Below, piece after piece: positions 35,642 to 44,655 of a stretch of 64,000 nt of DNA (position 1 is its first letter; each line of letters opens with the position of its first letter). Below the pieces are notes generated by a model that was not told where the DNA came from, did no database searches, and saw only the letters and a list, made by a program, of their open reading frames with translations. A program made the position numbers and the translations under genes. Origin of the DNA: Chryseobacterium phosphatilyticum (GTDB taxonomy: Bacteria > Bacteroidota > Bacteroidia > Flavobacteriales > Weeksellaceae); contig NZ_PPED02000001.1 of the NCBI RefSeq assembly GCF_002899825.2, positions 310,001-374,000 on the forward strand. The letters run 5' to 3'.

Positions 35642-36967
35642 ATGGAACAGACATTAGATATAAAAGCAAATAAAGTAAAAGAAACAGTAGGAAAACACGT
35701 TTTGGCAGACGGTTTTGATTTTGTGATGGATATTGAGAAATCACACGGATCGTGGCTTTACGACAAACTAACAGACAGAGAGTACCTGGATATGTTCTCC
35801 ATGTTTGCTTCAGCTTCCGTAGGATATAATCATCCTTATCTTGTGGAAAGATCAGAATGGCTAGGAAGAATGGCCGTTAACAAGCCTACCTTAGCTGATG
35901 TATATTCAGAAGAATATGCACACTTTTTAGAAGTATTCGAAAGAGTGGTTATTCCTGAAGAATTACAATATGCTTTCTTTATCGAAGGCGGAACTTTAGG
36001 AGTGGAGAATGCCATGAAAGCATGCTTCGACTGGAAGACCCGCAAAAACTTTGAAAAAGGACTTCAGACTGAAGCTGGAATCTGTATTCACTTCAAACAA
36101 GCTTTCCATGGAAGAAGTGGTTATACTTTAAGTTTAACCAATACTTCAGATCCCAGAAAGTATCAATATTTCCCAATGTTTAACTGGCCAAGAATCTTAA
36201 ATCCAAAATTAACTTTCCCAATTACAGAAGCAAATCTGGAGGAAACAATCAAAAATGAAAATCTGGCTTTAGTACAAATTGAAGAAGCTATTTTGATGAA
36301 CCCTGATAAAGTGGCTTGTATCATCATTGAGCCGATTCAGGCAGAAGGAGGAGATAACCATTTCAGAGATGAATTCTTACTGGGATTGAGAAGAATCTGT
36401 GATGACAATGAAATCTTACTTATTTTCGACGAAGTTCAAACCGGTATCGGAATCACAGGAAAAATGTGGGCATTCCAGCATTTTACTGCAAAACCGGACA
36501 TCATCTCCTTTGGTAAAAAAGCACAGGTTTGTGGAGTATTGGCCAATAAAGAGAAATTTGATCAAATTTCAAATAATGTTTTCAGAGAAAGCTCAAGGAT
36601 CAACTCTACATTCGGAGGAAACTTTATCGATATGCTTCGTTTCCAGTTGGTAATGGAAGTAATTGAAAAAGAAAACCTTGTGGAAAATGCAAGAGTTGTA
36701 GGTGATTTCCTTTTGGAAAGCTTAAAAGGCCTTGCTGAAAAATATCCTGAGAAAATTTCTAATGCCAGAGGAAGAGGACTAATGTGTGCTGTAGATCTGC
36801 CATCAGCGGCACAAAGAAACCACTTAATGAATGAGTTATTCAATGATGGATTAATCATTTTGCCTTGTGGTGATCAGTCTTTACGCTTCAGACCACATTT
36901 GAATGTAACCCAGGAAGAAATTCAATTGGCACTGGATAAAATTGAAAATAACATTAATAAAATTTAA
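35642..36967 (+). CDS. lat: L-lysine 6-aminotransferase
   Basis: 441 residues of the class III (fold type I) PLP aminotransferases. PLP-binding features: Asp263 in IFDEVQTGIG and the lysine of the SFGKKAQVCG motif near residue 292. Lat transfers the epsilon-amino group of lysine to 2-oxoglutarate, giving aminoadipate semialdehyde and glutamate. The amaB product next door uses the aldehyde. The DEVQTGIGITGKMW and FRESSRINSTFGGN motifs match the Lat subgroup. It lies 113 bases after amaB, with the hairpin in between. Confidence 0.9.
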   Translation: MEQTLDIKANKVKETVGKHVLADGFDFVMDIEKSHGSWLYDKLTDREYLDMFSMFASASVGYNHPYLVERSEWLGRMAVNKPTLADVYSEEYAHFLEVFERVVIPEELQYAFFIEGGTLGVENAMKACFDWKTRKNFEKGLQTEAGICIHFKQAFHGRSGYTLSLTNTSDPRKYQYFPMFNWPRILNPKLTFPITEANLEETIKNENLALVQIEEAILMNPDKVACIIIEPIQAEGGDNHFRDEFLLGLRRICDDNEILLIFDEVQTGIGITGKMWAFQHFTAKPDIISFGKKAQVCGVLANKEKFDQISNNVFRESSRINSTFGGNFIDMLRFQLVMEVIEKENLVENARVVGDFLLESLKGLAEKYPEKISNARGRGLMCAVDLPSAAQRNHLMNELFNDGLIILPCGDQSLRFRPHLNVTQEEIQLALDKIENNINKI

Positions 36968-37029
36968 AACTAAAGATTTGTAATTATCCAAAAAACATTG
37001 TATATTTAGATACTCAAACAATATAGGAT

Positions 37030-37260
37030 ATGGAAAGAAGCACGAGAGTATCAGTTTTTGAAAGCGATAAACCTTCAGAAATTCAGTTGGTTAAATCTAA
37101 ATTGGATGATGCACAAATTACAAATTCAGTTGAAAATAGTTATCTTACATTTACCACAACGCCAACGGCTACTTCTTTGAAAGTAATGGTAGATCTGGAT
37201 GATGAGAAAAAAGCATTCGAAATAATTGATGCTTTTCTCCAACAAAATGAAAATCAATAA
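37030..37260 (+). CDS. DUF2007-like small protein
   Basis: 76 residues. It starts MERSTRVSVFESDKPSEIQLVKSKLDDAQI (shown as two parts: MERSTRVSVF, QLVKSKLDDA) and has the pattern of the DUF2007 'putative signal-transducing protein' fold, a small ferredoxin-like domain with an N-terminal beta strand, a helix with ..KSKLDDAGI.., then beta strands. The segment LKVMVDLDDEKKAFEIIDAF supports it. It lies 62 bases after lat on the same strand, but a role in lysine breakdown is not implied. Confidence 0.75.
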   Translation: MERSTRVSVFESDKPSEIQLVKSKLDDAQITNSVENSYLTFTTTPTATSLKVMVDLDDEKKAFEIIDAFLQQNENQ

Positions 37261-37293
37261 AACAATTTCATAATTTTAAATTTTACTACTTCG

Positions 37294-37329
37294 AACCGAA
37301 AATTAATTAAAATTAATTTTCGGTTTTTT
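37294..37329 (+). terminator. Terminator after the DUF2007 gene
   Basis: 15-bp near-palindrome AACCGAAAATTAATT/AATTAATTTTCGGTT with T-run following. Confidence 0.85.
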
Positions 37330-37468
37330 GATTGGTAAAAATAACCGTTAAATTATTAAAGATTAAATAATTAAATGATTGAATAGATTTTCAAAGAAAA
37401 GTTTTAAGTTTATATTGGCGGCTTTTGCTTTAACCTTTGATGTTTTTTCAATCTAAATCTAACAGACA

Positions 37469-37981
37469 ATGAATTCAGAAATTAAACTAAGAAAAGCGGA
37501 GATTGAAGATAGAGACATTATTTGGGAAATTCTTCAGCAATCAATTGAAAGGAGAAAGCAGGACGGAAGCACACAATGGCAAAATGGATATCCTAATTCC
37601 GGAACTGTAGAAAGTGACATTACTAAAGGGTTTGGTTATGTCCTTACGGTAGATGGAGAAATAGGGGTGTATGCAGCTTTAATTTTAAATGATGAGCCTG
37701 CTTACAGTAAAATAGAAGGAGCCTGGTTAAGTGATGGTGAATTTGTTGTTGTTCACAGAGTTGCAGTGGATGGAAAATTTGCCGGACAGGGGATGGTGAA
37801 AAAGTTGTTTGATCATATTGAGGATTTCACAAGGTCTCACGGGATTCAAAGCGTAAAAGTAGATACCAACCATGACAATATTGCCATGTTGAAAATTCTC
37901 GAAGGGAAAGGGTATTCCTATTGCGGAGAAGTACTTTTAAGAGACGGCATGAGGAAAGCTTTTGAAAAGATTATAATTTAA
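37469..37981 (+). CDS. GNAT N-acetyltransferase
   Basis: 170 residues with a GNAT fold. The acetyl-CoA motif is VHRVAVDGKFAGQGMVKKLF (residues about 90-110, with the R/Q-x-x-G-x-G/A pattern), followed by DTNHDNIAMLKILEGKGY, the usual C-terminal motif. The substrate cannot be told. It stands alone between a terminator and a divergent-looking leader upstream of the GbsR-type regulator. No regulatory site was seen. Confidence 0.85.
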   Translation: MNSEIKLRKAEIEDRDIIWEILQQSIERRKQDGSTQWQNGYPNSGTVESDITKGFGYVLTVDGEIGVYAALILNDEPAYSKIEGAWLSDGEFVVVHRVAVDGKFAGQGMVKKLFDHIEDFTRSHGIQSVKVDTNHDNIAMLKILEGKGYSYCGEVLLRDGMRKAFEKIII

Positions 37982-38054
37982 GCAAAAAGTTAAATCCATT
38001 TTAATTGAATTTTTAGAACAGCCTGTATTTATAAACTCTATCAGGTTTGTTCGT

Positions 38055-38069
38055 TTAGTTCTGAACTAA
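38055..38069. promoter_or_regulatory. Palindromic operator at the efflux operon promoter
   Basis: TTAGTTC-T-GAACTAA (15 bp, perfect) lies between the TTTG (38,046-38,049) and the -7 element TACTTTTG (38,074-38,081). This is a classical repressor position. The operon's first gene encodes a GbsR/MarR-family repressor, which probably binds here. Confidence 0.7.
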
Positions 38070-38073
38070 TTTC

Positions 38074-38081
38074 TACTTTTG
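38074..38081 (+). promoter_or_regulatory. -7 promoter element of the efflux operon
   Basis: TACTTTTG fits TAnnTTTG and lies 17 bases before the ATG at 38,099. With TTTG at 38,046-38,049 the spacer is 24. Confidence 0.55.
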
Positions 38082-38098
38082 CTCAAAATTTTTATATT

Positions 38099-38554
38099 AT
38101 GCACCAAAGTATAGAAATTGATGAAAAAATTTTTCAGGATGCCGTAAAATTCTATGGCTCCGTGTTTAGCTTACCCCCTTTAGCTTCAAAAATCTATTCC
38201 TACCTTCTTTTTGACTATGAGAAAGTAGGAATTACTTTTGATGAGTTTGTTGAAGTGCTTGCGGCGAGCAAAAGTTCTGTGTCTACAAGCATTTCACTGC
38301 TATTAAAGGCTCAGCTCATCGTAGATCATAATAAGATGGATGAGCGGAAACGCTATTTTTTTATCAATGACGAATACAAGAAAATTCGATTCGAAAAAAT
38401 TGTCCAGAAGATGAAGGACGAATTAAAACTATTAGATGATTTAAACAATTTTAAAAAAAATAACGACGATGGTTACAATGAAAGAATAGACAATTACAAA
38501 ACGCTCTTAAACAAAAACATACAAAATATTCAGGAATCTCTTAATAAACTATAA
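38099..38554 (+). CDS. GbsR/MarR-family repressor
   Basis: 151 residues. A winged-helix fold is seen in about 15-85: FYGSVFSLPPLASKIYSYLLF, EFVEVLAASKSSVSTSISLLLKAQLI (shown as ASKSSVSTSISLLLKAQLI) and the wing KRYFFIND. It is the first gene of the efflux operon and overlaps nothing; the next gene starts 2 bases after its stop. GbsR/MarR family members sense an effector and release the operon. The palindrome 38,055-38,069 is a good candidate target. Confidence 0.88.
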   Translation: MHQSIEIDEKIFQDAVKFYGSVFSLPPLASKIYSYLLFDYEKVGITFDEFVEVLAASKSSVSTSISLLLKAQLIVDHNKMDERKRYFFINDEYKKIRFEKIVQKMKDELKLLDDLNNFKKNNDDGYNERIDNYKTLLNKNIQNIQESLNKL

Positions 38555-38555
38555 A

Positions 38556-39743
38556 ATGAATAATAAGCTAGTTATACTTTCTATTGCAGCGTTTTCTTTA
38601 ACTGCCTGCAAAAAAGAAGCTCCGAAACAAGATGGCGCCAAGCCATTTCCTGTTGTTTCTGTGGAGTCAAAAAATATAGTGGGATATCAGACTTTTCCAG
38701 CTACCATTCAGGGTAGGGTAAATAATGATGTCCGTGCAAAAATACAGGGATATATCACACAGTTATTAGTTGACGAAGGACAATATGTCACCAAAGGGCA
38801 ACCATTATTCCGTCTGGAAACTAATATTCTTAATGAAAATGCCGCTGCATCCAAAGCAGGAATCGGAGCTGCTGAATCAACGATTGCTGCAGCGCAGGCT
38901 TCAGTAAATGCTGCCCAGCTTGAAGTGAACAAGCTTAAACCGCTGGTACAGAAAAATATCATCAGTAACGTACAGTTGCAAACGGCTCAGGCCAATTTGG
39001 CTCAGACTCAGGCTCAGCTGCAACAGGCACACGCAGCAAAAAGGCAGGCAGAAGCCAATTATAAAGGAGTAGAAGCTAATATTGAATATTCTATTATCCG
39101 TGCTCCTATTTCAGGGGTAGTCGGAAGACTTCCGTTAAAAGTCGGAAGTTTGGTGGGACCGTCTGATCAGACTCCTTTGACCACCATCTCTGATACTTCT
39201 CAGATCTTTGCCTACTTTGCAATGAATGAGAAAGAATATTTTAATTTCCTTGAAAAAGCTCCAGGTGCTTCGATGCCTGAGAAAATTAAAAATCTTCCAA
39301 TGGTTGAACTTCAACTGGCGAATGGAAGTTTATATCCTGAAAAAGGAAGGATTGAGGCCATTACAGGTCAAATTGATCCTACAACCGGGACAGTACAATT
39401 CAGAGTTGGGTTCTCCAATGCTCAGAAACTGCTAAGCAACGGTAACAGCGGAACCATCAGATTCCCTCAACGGTATGATAATGTGCTTGTCGTTCCTGAA
39501 AGTGCGACGTATGAGCAACAAGGTATTGTGTATGTCTACAAAATAGAAAAAGGAGATACTGCAAGAAATGTTGTGGTTAATGTCATAGACAGAATCGACA
39601 ATATGGCTCTTATCAAATCAGGAGTTGATAAAGGAGAAAGGGTTATTGCAGCTGGTATCGGAGGCTTGAAGCCAGGAACAGCCGTAAAACCGAAACCGAT
39701 CAAAATGGATAGTCTTGTTCAATCAATAAAACCGAAATTCTAA
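38556..39743 (+). CDS. RND efflux periplasmic adaptor
   Basis: 395 residues, HlyD/AcrA type. A lipobox follows the signal (ALTACKKE), so it should be a lipoprotein. A barrel-sandwich lipoyl domain has YITQLLVDEGQYVTKGQPL, followed by a long alpha-hairpin rich in Ala/Gln (ASKAGIGAAESTIAAAQ...), then beta-barrel and membrane-proximal domains. It links the inner-membrane pump to the outer-membrane channel. It starts 2 bases after the regulator and its stop overlaps the start of the pump gene by one base. Confidence 0.94.
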   Translation: MNNKLVILSIAAFSLTACKKEAPKQDGAKPFPVVSVESKNIVGYQTFPATIQGRVNNDVRAKIQGYITQLLVDEGQYVTKGQPLFRLETNILNENAAASKAGIGAAESTIAAAQASVNAAQLEVNKLKPLVQKNIISNVQLQTAQANLAQTQAQLQQAHAAKRQAEANYKGVEANIEYSIIRAPISGVVGRLPLKVGSLVGPSDQTPLTTISDTSQIFAYFAMNEKEYFNFLEKAPGASMPEKIKNLPMVELQLANGSLYPEKGRIEAITGQIDPTTGTVQFRVGFSNAQKLLSNGNSGTIRFPQRYDNVLVVPESATYEQQGIVYVYKIEKGDTARNVVVNVIDRIDNMALIKSGVDKGERVIAAGIGGLKPGTAVKPKPIKMDSLVQSIKPKF

Positions 39744-42700
39744 TGATAAAAAACTTTATTAACAGACCGGTTTTATCTACCGTAATCTCAATTTTGATTG
39801 TGATTCTCGGTATACTAGGGCTGATCTCGTTGCCGGTTACCCAGTATCCGGATATCGCACCACCTACCGTAAGTGTTTCTGCCAATTACACAGGAGCGAA
39901 TGCAGAGACGGTGATGAAAAGTGTAGTAGTACCTTTGGAAGAACAGATCAATGGGGTAGAAGGAATGGATTATATCACTTCTTCTGCAGGAAATGACGGT
40001 TCTGCCCAGATCCAGGTGTTCTTCAAACAAGGGATTGATCCCGATATTGCTGCGGTAAACGTACAAAACCGTGTGGCCAGAGCTACACCACTTTTGCCGT
40101 CAGAAGTGACAAGATCGGGAGTTGTTACACAGAAACAGCAGACCAGTGCCTTGATGTATATGTCTTTCTATTCTGAAAATAAAGATCTTGATGACGTATA
40201 TCTTCAAAACTTTTTGAATATCAACATTATTCCCAACCTGAAAAGGGTAAATGGTGTTGGGGATGCCAACGTTTTCGGAGGTAAAAACTACTCCATGAGA
40301 ATCTGGCTGGATCCGGCAAAAATGGCTGCTTACAGTGTAACTCCTACAGATGTTACCAATGCCATCAACGAGCAGAGTAGAGAAGCTGCTGCTGGTTCTA
40401 TTGGTCAGAACAGCGGAAGCTCTTTTGAATATATCATCAAGTATGTAGGTAAATTCAACGATAAAGAGCAGTACGACAATATCATTATTAAATCTCTTGC
40501 AAACGGGCAAAATCTGATGCTGAAAGATGTTGCCAAAGTAGAACTGGCAGGCCAGTCTTATACGGGAATCGGGGAGAATGGGAACAATCCTTCCATCAGT
40601 ATGGGGATCTTCCAGACTCCGGGTTCCAACGCACAGGAGATTATTAAAAATATCAAAACATATCTGAAATCGGCGGAAAGTACTTTCCCTAAAGGAGTTA
40701 AATATACTTTTAACTTTGATACCAACGAATTCCTTGAAGCTTCTATTGAAAAGGTAGTACATACCCTTATCGAAGCCTTCATATTGGTATTTATTGTGGT
40801 ATATATTTTCCTTCAGGATTTCAGATCCACTCTGATCCCTGCCATTGCGGTTCCGGTATCTATTGTAGGGGCGTTTTTCTTCCTGAATCTATTCGGATAC
40901 TCATTAAACCTGTTAACATTATTTGCCTTGGTACTGGCGATTGGTATTGTAGTGGATGACGCGATTGTCGTCGTCGAGGCCGTACACGCCAAGATGGAGC
41001 ATGGTATTTCTGATGCTAAGAAAGCAACGGTAGAAGCGATGGATGAGATTACAGGAGCTATTATTTCAATTACTTTGGTAATGGCAGCAGTATTTATTCC
41101 GGTTACTTTTATTACTGGTCCTACAGGGGTATTCTACCAACAGTTTGGGATTACGCTGATCATAGCAATCATCATTTCTGCAATTAACGCTTTAACGTTG
41201 AGTCCTGTGTTATGTTCATTGTTCCTGAAACCTCACGAAGCGCATCATGCAGAGTATAAGAACTTAAATGTGCTACAGAAGTTTTTCTATAAGTTTAATA
41301 TTGCTTTTAAAACAACAACTGAACGTTACGGAAGGGGATTTGTATTCCTGTTAAGACATAAATGGGTAACCCTGGTTATTTTTGCGGTTACCGGAGGTAT
41401 TCTATTCTGGGCAAGCAGCAGTATGAAGAAAGGATTTGTGCCTACTGAAGATAGAGGGATTATCTTTACCGATGTACAACTTCCTCCGGGAGCTTCTATG
41501 GAAAGAACGTATAATGCTTTGAAAACACTTCAGGCTAAAGCATTGAAAGTTCCGGGAGTACAAAATGTTACGATTTCTACAGGTAGAGGATTTTTATCCG
41601 GAAACGGAAGTAATAATGGTCTTGCCTTCGTTAAACTGAAGCCATTTGAAGAAAGGAAAAAAGATGGCCAGACCTCTGAAGATATTACCAAAAAGCTATT
41701 TGGAATTGTAGGATCTGTACCTGATGCCAAAGTGGTATTCTTTCAACCACCAAGTGTACCGGGATTTGGTAACAGTGCTGGTTTTGAAATGGTATTGCTT
41801 GATAAATCAGGTGGAGAATATGCTGATCTGGATAATAAAACCAATGAGTTTATCGGTAAGCTCATGCAGAGACCTGAAATTCAATTTGCCCAAACTTCAT
41901 TCAATACAAAATATCCTCAGTACCAGATGGAAATTAACGTTCCTCTAAGTAAACAACTTGGAGTTTCTGTAAATGATATTCTGGCTACCATGCAAGGGTA
42001 TATCGGGGGTATTTATACCGCCGACTTTACCAAGTATGGAAAACAGTTCAGAGTGATGGTTCAGGCACTTCCTGAAAACAGAAAGAACATCGAAAATCTG
42101 AATGAACTCTATATAAGAACAGGTTCCGGTATCATGTCTCCTATTTCACAGTTTGTGACATTGAAAAAAGCGTATGGGCCACAATCTGTAAGCCGTTATA
42201 ACCTGTTTACTTCAGTGAAAGTGACAGGAGCCAACTCTGATGGATACAGTTCCGGAGATGCTATTGCTGCGGTACAACAGGTGGCAGATGAAACCCTGAA
42301 TCAAAATTATGCAGTAGAATTTACCGGATTGACCAGGGAAGAATTAAATTCAGGATCTCAGACGCTTCTGATTTTCGGATTAAGTTTGATCTTCGTTTAC
42401 TTTATCCTTTCAGCACAGTATGAAAGTTATATCCTTCCGCTGATCGTTGTTATTTCTCTTCCTCTTGGGGTGATGGGAGCTTATTTCGGACAGAAGATTA
42501 TGGGCTTGGAAAATAATATTTACTTCCAGATTGCTCTGATTATGCTTGTTGGACTACTGGCGAAAAATGCAATCCTTATTGTCGAATTTGCTGTTCAGCG
42601 AAGACATCATGGGGAGACGATTGTCATGTCTGCCATCAATGCAGCTAAAGCCAGGGTGAGACCGATTCTGATGACCTCATTCGCCTTTATCTTCGGTCTA

Positions 42701-42889
42701 TTGCCGTTAGTTCTTGCAAGTGGAATTGGAGCTGTGGGTAACAGATCTATTGCAACGGGTGCAGCAATCGGACTATTGATAGGAACTGTTTTAGGACTAT
42801 TTGTAATTCCGGTATTGTACGTAATCTTTGAAACGTTACAGGAAAAGATCAAACCTATCAAAAAAGAAGAGATCAATTTAGCAGAATAA
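39743..42889 (+). CDS. RND (HAE1) efflux pump
   Basis: 1048 residues of the AcrB/MexB family with 12 transmembrane helices and two large periplasmic loops. Diagnostic segments are FINRPVLSTVISILIVI (given as FINRPVLSTV), QYPDIAPPTVSVSANYTGA (given as QYPDIAPPTV), the proton-relay aspartate pair in GIVVDDAIVVVE and the loop LFALVLAIG. It is driven by the proton gradient and exports hydrophobic or amphipathic drugs. It is the third gene of the operon and overlaps the adaptor by one base. Confidence 0.95.
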   Translation: MIKNFINRPVLSTVISILIVILGILGLISLPVTQYPDIAPPTVSVSANYTGANAETVMKSVVVPLEEQINGVEGMDYITSSAGNDGSAQIQVFFKQGIDPDIAAVNVQNRVARATPLLPSEVTRSGVVTQKQQTSALMYMSFYSENKDLDDVYLQNFLNINIIPNLKRVNGVGDANVFGGKNYSMRIWLDPAKMAAYSVTPTDVTNAINEQSREAAAGSIGQNSGSSFEYIIKYVGKFNDKEQYDNIIIKSLANGQNLMLKDVAKVELAGQSYTGIGENGNNPSISMGIFQTPGSNAQEIIKNIKTYLKSAESTFPKGVKYTFNFDTNEFLEASIEKVVHTLIEAFILVFIVVYIFLQDFRSTLIPAIAVPVSIVGAFFFLNLFGYSLNLLTLFALVLAIGIVVDDAIVVVEAVHAKMEHGISDAKKATVEAMDEITGAIISITLVMAAVFIPVTFITGPTGVFYQQFGITLIIAIIISAINALTLSPVLCSLFLKPHEAHHAEYKNLNVLQKFFYKFNIAFKTTTERYGRGFVFLLRHKWVTLVIFAVTGGILFWASSSMKKGFVPTEDRGIIFTDVQLPPGASMERTYNALKTLQAKALKVPGVQNVTISTGRGFLSGNGSNNGLAFVKLKPFEERKKDGQTSEDITKKLFGIVGSVPDAKVVFFQPPSVPGFGNSAGFEMVLLDKSGGEYADLDNKTNEFIGKLMQRPEIQFAQTSFNTKYPQYQMEINVPLSKQLGVSVNDILATMQGYIGGIYTADFTKYGKQFRVMVQALPENRKNIENLNELYIRTGSGIMSPISQFVTLKKAYGPQSVSRYNLFTSVKVTGANSDGYSSGDAIAAVQQVADETLNQNYAVEFTGLTREELNSGSQTLLIFGLSLIFVYFILSAQYESYILPLIVVISLPLGVMGAYFGQKIMGLENNIYFQIALIMLVGLLAKNAILIVEFAVQRRHHGETIVMSAINAAKARVRPILMTSFAFIFGLLPLVLASGIGAVGNRSIATGAAIGLLIGTVLGLFVIPVLYVIFETLQEKIKPIKKEEINLAE

Positions 42890-42910
42890 AAATTAATGAT
42901 TCGGACTGTA

Positions 42911-42937
42911 GAAGTCAGGTCTGAAAACTGACTTCTG
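42911..42937. repeat. Short inverted repeat between pump and channel genes
   Basis: AGAAGTCAG/CTGACTTCT, 9-bp arms with a nine-base loop, no T-run. It resembles the longer inverted repeat at 3,592 and may adjust downstream translation. Confidence 0.5.
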
Positions 42938-42968
42938 CTTTCCGGATGCTAACTTTCAATTTTAACTA

Positions 42969-44384
42969 ATGAAGAGTTTATTACACATCATAAAAGGAAT
43001 AACTTTCTCCGTCTTCATATTGGGAGCCATCTCATCCTGTATGGCCCGAAAAGAATATGAAAGACCAAAGAATGTTGTTGACGAAAAGCTTTACCGTACT
43101 GATAACCTGCCTTCAGACAGTACAAGTATCGCTAATATCTCCTGGAAAGAAATTTTCACAGATCCGATCCTTCAGGGACATATTTCCAAAGCTTTGGAAA
43201 ATAATCTGGATATCAGAATCGCTTTGGAGAGCATTAATTCTGCGGAAGCGTACCTGAAACAGAGCAAAGCGGCTTATCAGCCTACACTTTCTATCGGCCC
43301 AAACTATACTTTCCAGACCCAGTCTATCAATACTCAGTTTGGACAGATCATCGGGGAAAGACGATATGTAAACCAATTTGATATTACCGCCAGTCTGGGT
43401 TGGGAAGCAGATATCTGGGGTAAACTGAGAGCACAGGAAAAAGCTCAGCTGGCAACGTATTTAGGAACTGTTGCGGCGCATAAAGCGGTGAAAAGCAGTC
43501 TTGTCTCTTCCATTGCTTCTGCGTATTATCAGTTATTAACTTTCGATGCTCAGAAGAGAATCATTTCAGAAACGATTGCAGTTCGTGAAAAAAACTTAGA
43601 GACAACTAAGGCGTTAAAAATTTCAGGAACGGTGACAGAAGTAGCGGTACAACAGAGTGAAGCACTTGTTTTCAATGCAAAATCTTTACTGATCGATATT
43701 GATACGCAGATTCAATTGCTTGAAAATACGATGAGCCTTTTAATGGGCCAGCCTTCACAAACAATTGCAAGGTCTACCTTAGAAAGTCAGAATATTCCGA
43801 TTGATTTAAAATTAGGATATCCCACTCAATTACTGGCTAACCGTCCTGATGTAATGAGAGCAGAATTTAACCTGATGAATGCTTTTGAATTGACTAACGC
43901 GGCGAAAGCTCAGTTTTATCCTACTTTAAAGCTGACGGGAACAGGAGGGGTACAATCTGTGGATATTGATCACCTTTTCAGTGTGAATTCATTATTTGCC
44001 AATGTGGTAGCAGGATTGGCACAGCCTATTCTGAATAAGAGAACGATCAAGACGAACTATGATGTGAGCCTTGCTAATCAGGAGACTGCTTATTTGAATT
44101 TCAGAAAAACAGTTCTTACCGCAGGGAAAGAGGTTTCTGACGCCATCAGAGTATTTTCGGTACAGGATTCATTTATTGAATTGAAAGAAAAGGAACTCGG
44201 CGCCTACAAAAAGTCTGTTGACTACTCTCAGGAGTTGGTTAACTACGGAATGGCCAATTATCTTGAAGTTCTCAATGCCAGTGTGAACTCATTGAATGCT
44301 GAGCTTAATATTTCCAATGCGAGATATAGCAAAATGAAGGCTGCCGTTGAGCTGTATCAGGCTCTCGGTGGAGGCTGGAAATAA
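42969..44384 (+). CDS. Outer-membrane efflux channel (TolC/OprM family)
   Basis: 471 residues. An N-terminal lipobox is visible (AISSCMARK), typical of the NodT subgroup of outer-membrane factors. The two-fold repeated coiled-coil/beta layout is shown by SALEN-like repeats LEESIAIALESINSAEAYLK (given as IALESINSAEAYL) and ANRPDVMRAEFNLMNAFEL (given as RPDVMRAEFNL), where RPDV is a family hallmark. It completes the tripartite pump 79 bases after the pump gene and is followed by a strong terminator. Confidence 0.92.
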   Translation: MKSLLHIIKGITFSVFILGAISSCMARKEYERPKNVVDEKLYRTDNLPSDSTSIANISWKEIFTDPILQGHISKALENNLDIRIALESINSAEAYLKQSKAAYQPTLSIGPNYTFQTQSINTQFGQIIGERRYVNQFDITASLGWEADIWGKLRAQEKAQLATYLGTVAAHKAVKSSLVSSIASAYYQLLTFDAQKRIISETIAVREKNLETTKALKISGTVTEVAVQQSEALVFNAKSLLIDIDTQIQLLENTMSLLMGQPSQTIARSTLESQNIPIDLKLGYPTQLLANRPDVMRAEFNLMNAFELTNAAKAQFYPTLKLTGTGGVQSVDIDHLFSVNSLFANVVAGLAQPILNKRTIKTNYDVSLANQETAYLNFRKTVLTAGKEVSDAIRVFSVQDSFIELKEKELGAYKKSVDYSQELVNYGMANYLEVLNASVNSLNAELNISNARYSKMKAAVELYQALGGGWK

Positions 44385-44407
44385 ACAGTAACTTCAGTAA
44401 ATATTAT

Positions 44408-44440
44408 AAACGTGTGTCAGGAATGGCACACGTTTTTTTT
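44408..44440 (+). terminator. Terminator of the efflux operon
   Basis: AAACGTGTG/CACACGTTT stem with a ten-base loop and eight Ts. Confidence 0.88.
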
Positions 44441-44609
44441 GGAATAAGTTTGATACTGGAAGCAAGAAGTTTAACAAAAGGCTAGAGTATTACTCTTTTT
44501 ATTCTTGTAAAATGTATGATCAGGTTTCCACATAGTGAATGTCAGATACACCTTCCATTCTCCAGTTCCCGGTTTCCATTCTCTTGTTTAAAAAAAAGAC
44601 AATAAAAAA

Positions 44610-44631
44610 TGGCCGGAATGTATTCCGGCCA
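44610..44631 (-). terminator. Terminator of the papain-like gene
   Basis: TGGCCGGAA/TTCCGGCCA hairpin with a T-run on the minus strand. The upstream part of the gap (44,441-44,609) is non-coding. Confidence 0.85.
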
Positions 44632-44655
44632 CGACTAATTTTTATAATTCATTTT

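Noticed and set aside
44441-44600. Short direct-looking repeats (CCATTCTCCAGTTCCC, CCATTCTC)
   Set aside because: Only a short partial repeat, no gene or structure beyond the terminator; possible dispersed-repeat fragment.
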